Below are positions 4,741-5,660 of a DNA stretch of 5,660 nt, one piece after another. A program made the position numbers and the translations under genes. Each line of letters begins with the position of its first letter. The first letter of the stretch is position 1. This DNA is from an uncultured Collinsella sp. GTDB taxonomy: Bacteria; Actinomycetota; Coriobacteriia; Coriobacteriales; Coriobacteriaceae. The DNA lies in the NCBI GenBank assembly GCA_900552145.1, contig URYW01000108.1, positions 1 to 5,660 of the forward strand, in the 5' to 3' direction. The notes beneath the pieces were generated by a model. The model was not told where the DNA came from. It ran no database searches and was given only the letters and a program-made list of their open reading frames with translations.

Positions 4741-5660
4741 ACGAACCCCCTTCCAACAAATCAACGACTTTAAGTATACGCCCCAGGCACGCTTCCCAAG
4801 AGACCACCGACGGCTCAAACGTCGAAGGCGGTGCCGCAAGCGCCTGCGCGATAGCATCTGCCAGTGCGCGCTCAAACAACGGAAGATCGGCCGCCACGGG
4901 CGTGTCGACATCCGTCATACGCGGCGACGCCACCCACGTCACGGGAGCACCGGGAAGCATCGCCTCCATCCAGGGACGAACGCCGGGCAAATCGGTCGCC
5001 ACAACTTTGCAGCCGCACGCGAGGGCCTCGATCGTCACGAGCGGCAGACCCTCGTAAAACGAAGGCAGCACAAAGACGTCGGAACTGCGGTAGGCACGCA
5101 CGAGCCCATCGCTATCCAGGCGCCCCGCCAGCGTCACCGGCACATCTGAGGCCGCGGCCAAGCGCTCGATACGCGCGTACTCGGCATCGTCCCCGCGGCC
5201 GCCCACAAGTACCAAGCCAGATGGGCGGACGTCATCGTCAATCGGCAATGACACGGCTCGGACCAGCGACTCGACGCCCTTTTTAAAGCAAATCTTACCC
5301 ACGTACACAAGCGATCCCGGCCGCCTCGCCACGCTTGCGTCGCGGCAGAAGACGCGATGGTCGTAGCCCGTCCCAATCACGTGGATGCGATCGGCATCGA
5401 CGCCGCACACCAGGCCAATCTGCTCAGCCTGCTCAGCATGGAGCGCAAAGACGGCATCGAGCCGACGAACTGCACTTACGATGCGATCGCGCTCGAGAGC
5501 ATGCGAACGCAGCTGGCGCAGGTCGGTCGAATGGCACACGGTAACAACCGGCACGCCCCGGACGCACTCGCGCGCCAATGCGGTCACCAGATACAGATGA
5601 TGACAGAGCACCAGATCGGGCCGAAACTCAGCCACTGCCCGATCGATTGCAGCGGCAAAT
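4733..5660 (-). CDS. GT4-type glycosyltransferase (5' end outside window)
   Basis: About 308 residues are visible. The frame stays open to the window edge (FAAAIDRAVAEFRPDLVLCHH upstream and across 5635), so the GTG at 5635 is probably internal and part of the N-terminal domain is missing. The fold is GT-B: an N-terminal Rossmann portion with FRPDLVLCHH, then a C-terminal donor-binding domain with YVGKICFKKGVESLVRAV, VLVGG, and the GT4 signature PSFYEGLPLVTIEALACGCKVVATDLPG, whose E-x7-E pair binds the nucleotide-sugar donor. No membrane helix is seen. Donor and acceptor cannot be told from sequence. The stop (TAA 4733-4735) lies inside the first codons of selD, and its last codons contain the selD ribosome binding site. 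Most such enzymes act on cell-surface glycans, but the coupling to selD leaves a selenium-related role open. Confidence 0.88.
   Translation of the reverse strand, partial: FAAAIDRAVAEFRPDLVLCHHLYLVTALARECVRGVPVVTVCHSTDLRQLRSHALERDRIVSAVRRLDAVFALHAEQAEQIGLVCGVDADRIHVIGTGYDHRVFCRDASVARRPGSLVYVGKICFKKGVESLVRAVSLPIDDDVRPSGLVLVGGRGDDAEYARIERLAAASDVPVTLAGRLDSDGLVRAYRSSDVFVLPSFYEGLPLVTIEALACGCKVVATDLPGVRPWMEAMLPGAPVTWVASPRMTDVDTPVAADLPLFERALADAIAQALAAPPSTFEPSVVSWEACLGRILKVVDLLEGGSYG
4746..4754 (-). promoter_or_regulatory. selD ribosome binding site inside the glycosyltransferase gene
   Basis: GGAAGGGGG lies 5 bases upstream of ATG 4740 and within the last codons of the glycosyltransferase. It decides the selD start and supports translation from before the UGA, against the downstream TTG at 4680. 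Confidence 0.75.

Noticed and set aside
4690..4911. 73-codon minus-strand ORF ending at the selD UGA
   Set aside because: Its last 16 codons are the true N-terminus of SelD; the part before ATG 4740 is out of frame within the glycosyltransferase gene.
4733..5635. Glycosyltransferase starting at GTG 5635
   Set aside because: The frame stays open to the window edge with plausible coding sequence, and a start here would remove most of the N-terminal GT-B domain; the gene is partial.
1..5660. CRISPR arrays, insertion sequences, attachment sites or prophage genes
   Set aside because: No direct repeat array, transposase, integrase or terminal inverted repeat was seen. A tRNA gene is present at one end, but no duplicated tRNA 3' end was noticed in the window.

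Overview
The window comes from a GC-rich bacterium. Gene content and protein style suggest an anaerobic actinobacterium of the Coriobacteriia (Collinsella-like); this is inferred from recognition, not from a search. Every gene lies on the minus strand, so transcription runs from high to low coordinates. There is no gene-free stretch longer than about 100 bases.

From 5660 down to 1551 there is one compact operon-like block. In order of transcription it holds a GT4-type glycosyltransferase (5' end outside the window), selD, yedF, a small DUF3343 protein, and a class V aminotransferase/cysteine desulfurase-like protein, closed by a clear intrinsic terminator. The glycosyltransferase overlaps selD by 8 bases, and the small protein overlaps the desulfurase by 4 bases (ATGA). 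The last four genes are a recognisable selenium-handling set: a possible source of persulfide or perselenide (desulfurase), candidate Se/S carriers (YedF and DUF3343), and the enzyme that makes selenophosphate (SelD).

The main result is that selD is itself a selenoprotein gene. Plain ORF calling splits it at an in-frame TGA (4690-4692), which leaves a 329-codon piece starting at a false TTG (4680). The true reading frame starts at ATG 4740, has a strong ribosome binding site, and places selenocysteine at residue 17 with Lys20 three residues later. These are the catalytic positions of E. coli SelD. A perfect 8-bp hairpin with a GUC loop (GGUC counting the last stem base) lies 25 nt downstream of the UGA and is the candidate bacterial SECIS element.

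From 1531 down to 173 is brnQ, a branched-chain amino acid transporter with 12 or so membrane segments, apparently a separate unit. At 5-81 is tRNA-Pro(UGG) with an encoded CCA and its own near-consensus promoter (TTGCAC, 17 bp, TATAAT). The spacer of that promoter contains a perfect palindrome that may also serve as the end of brnQ transcription.
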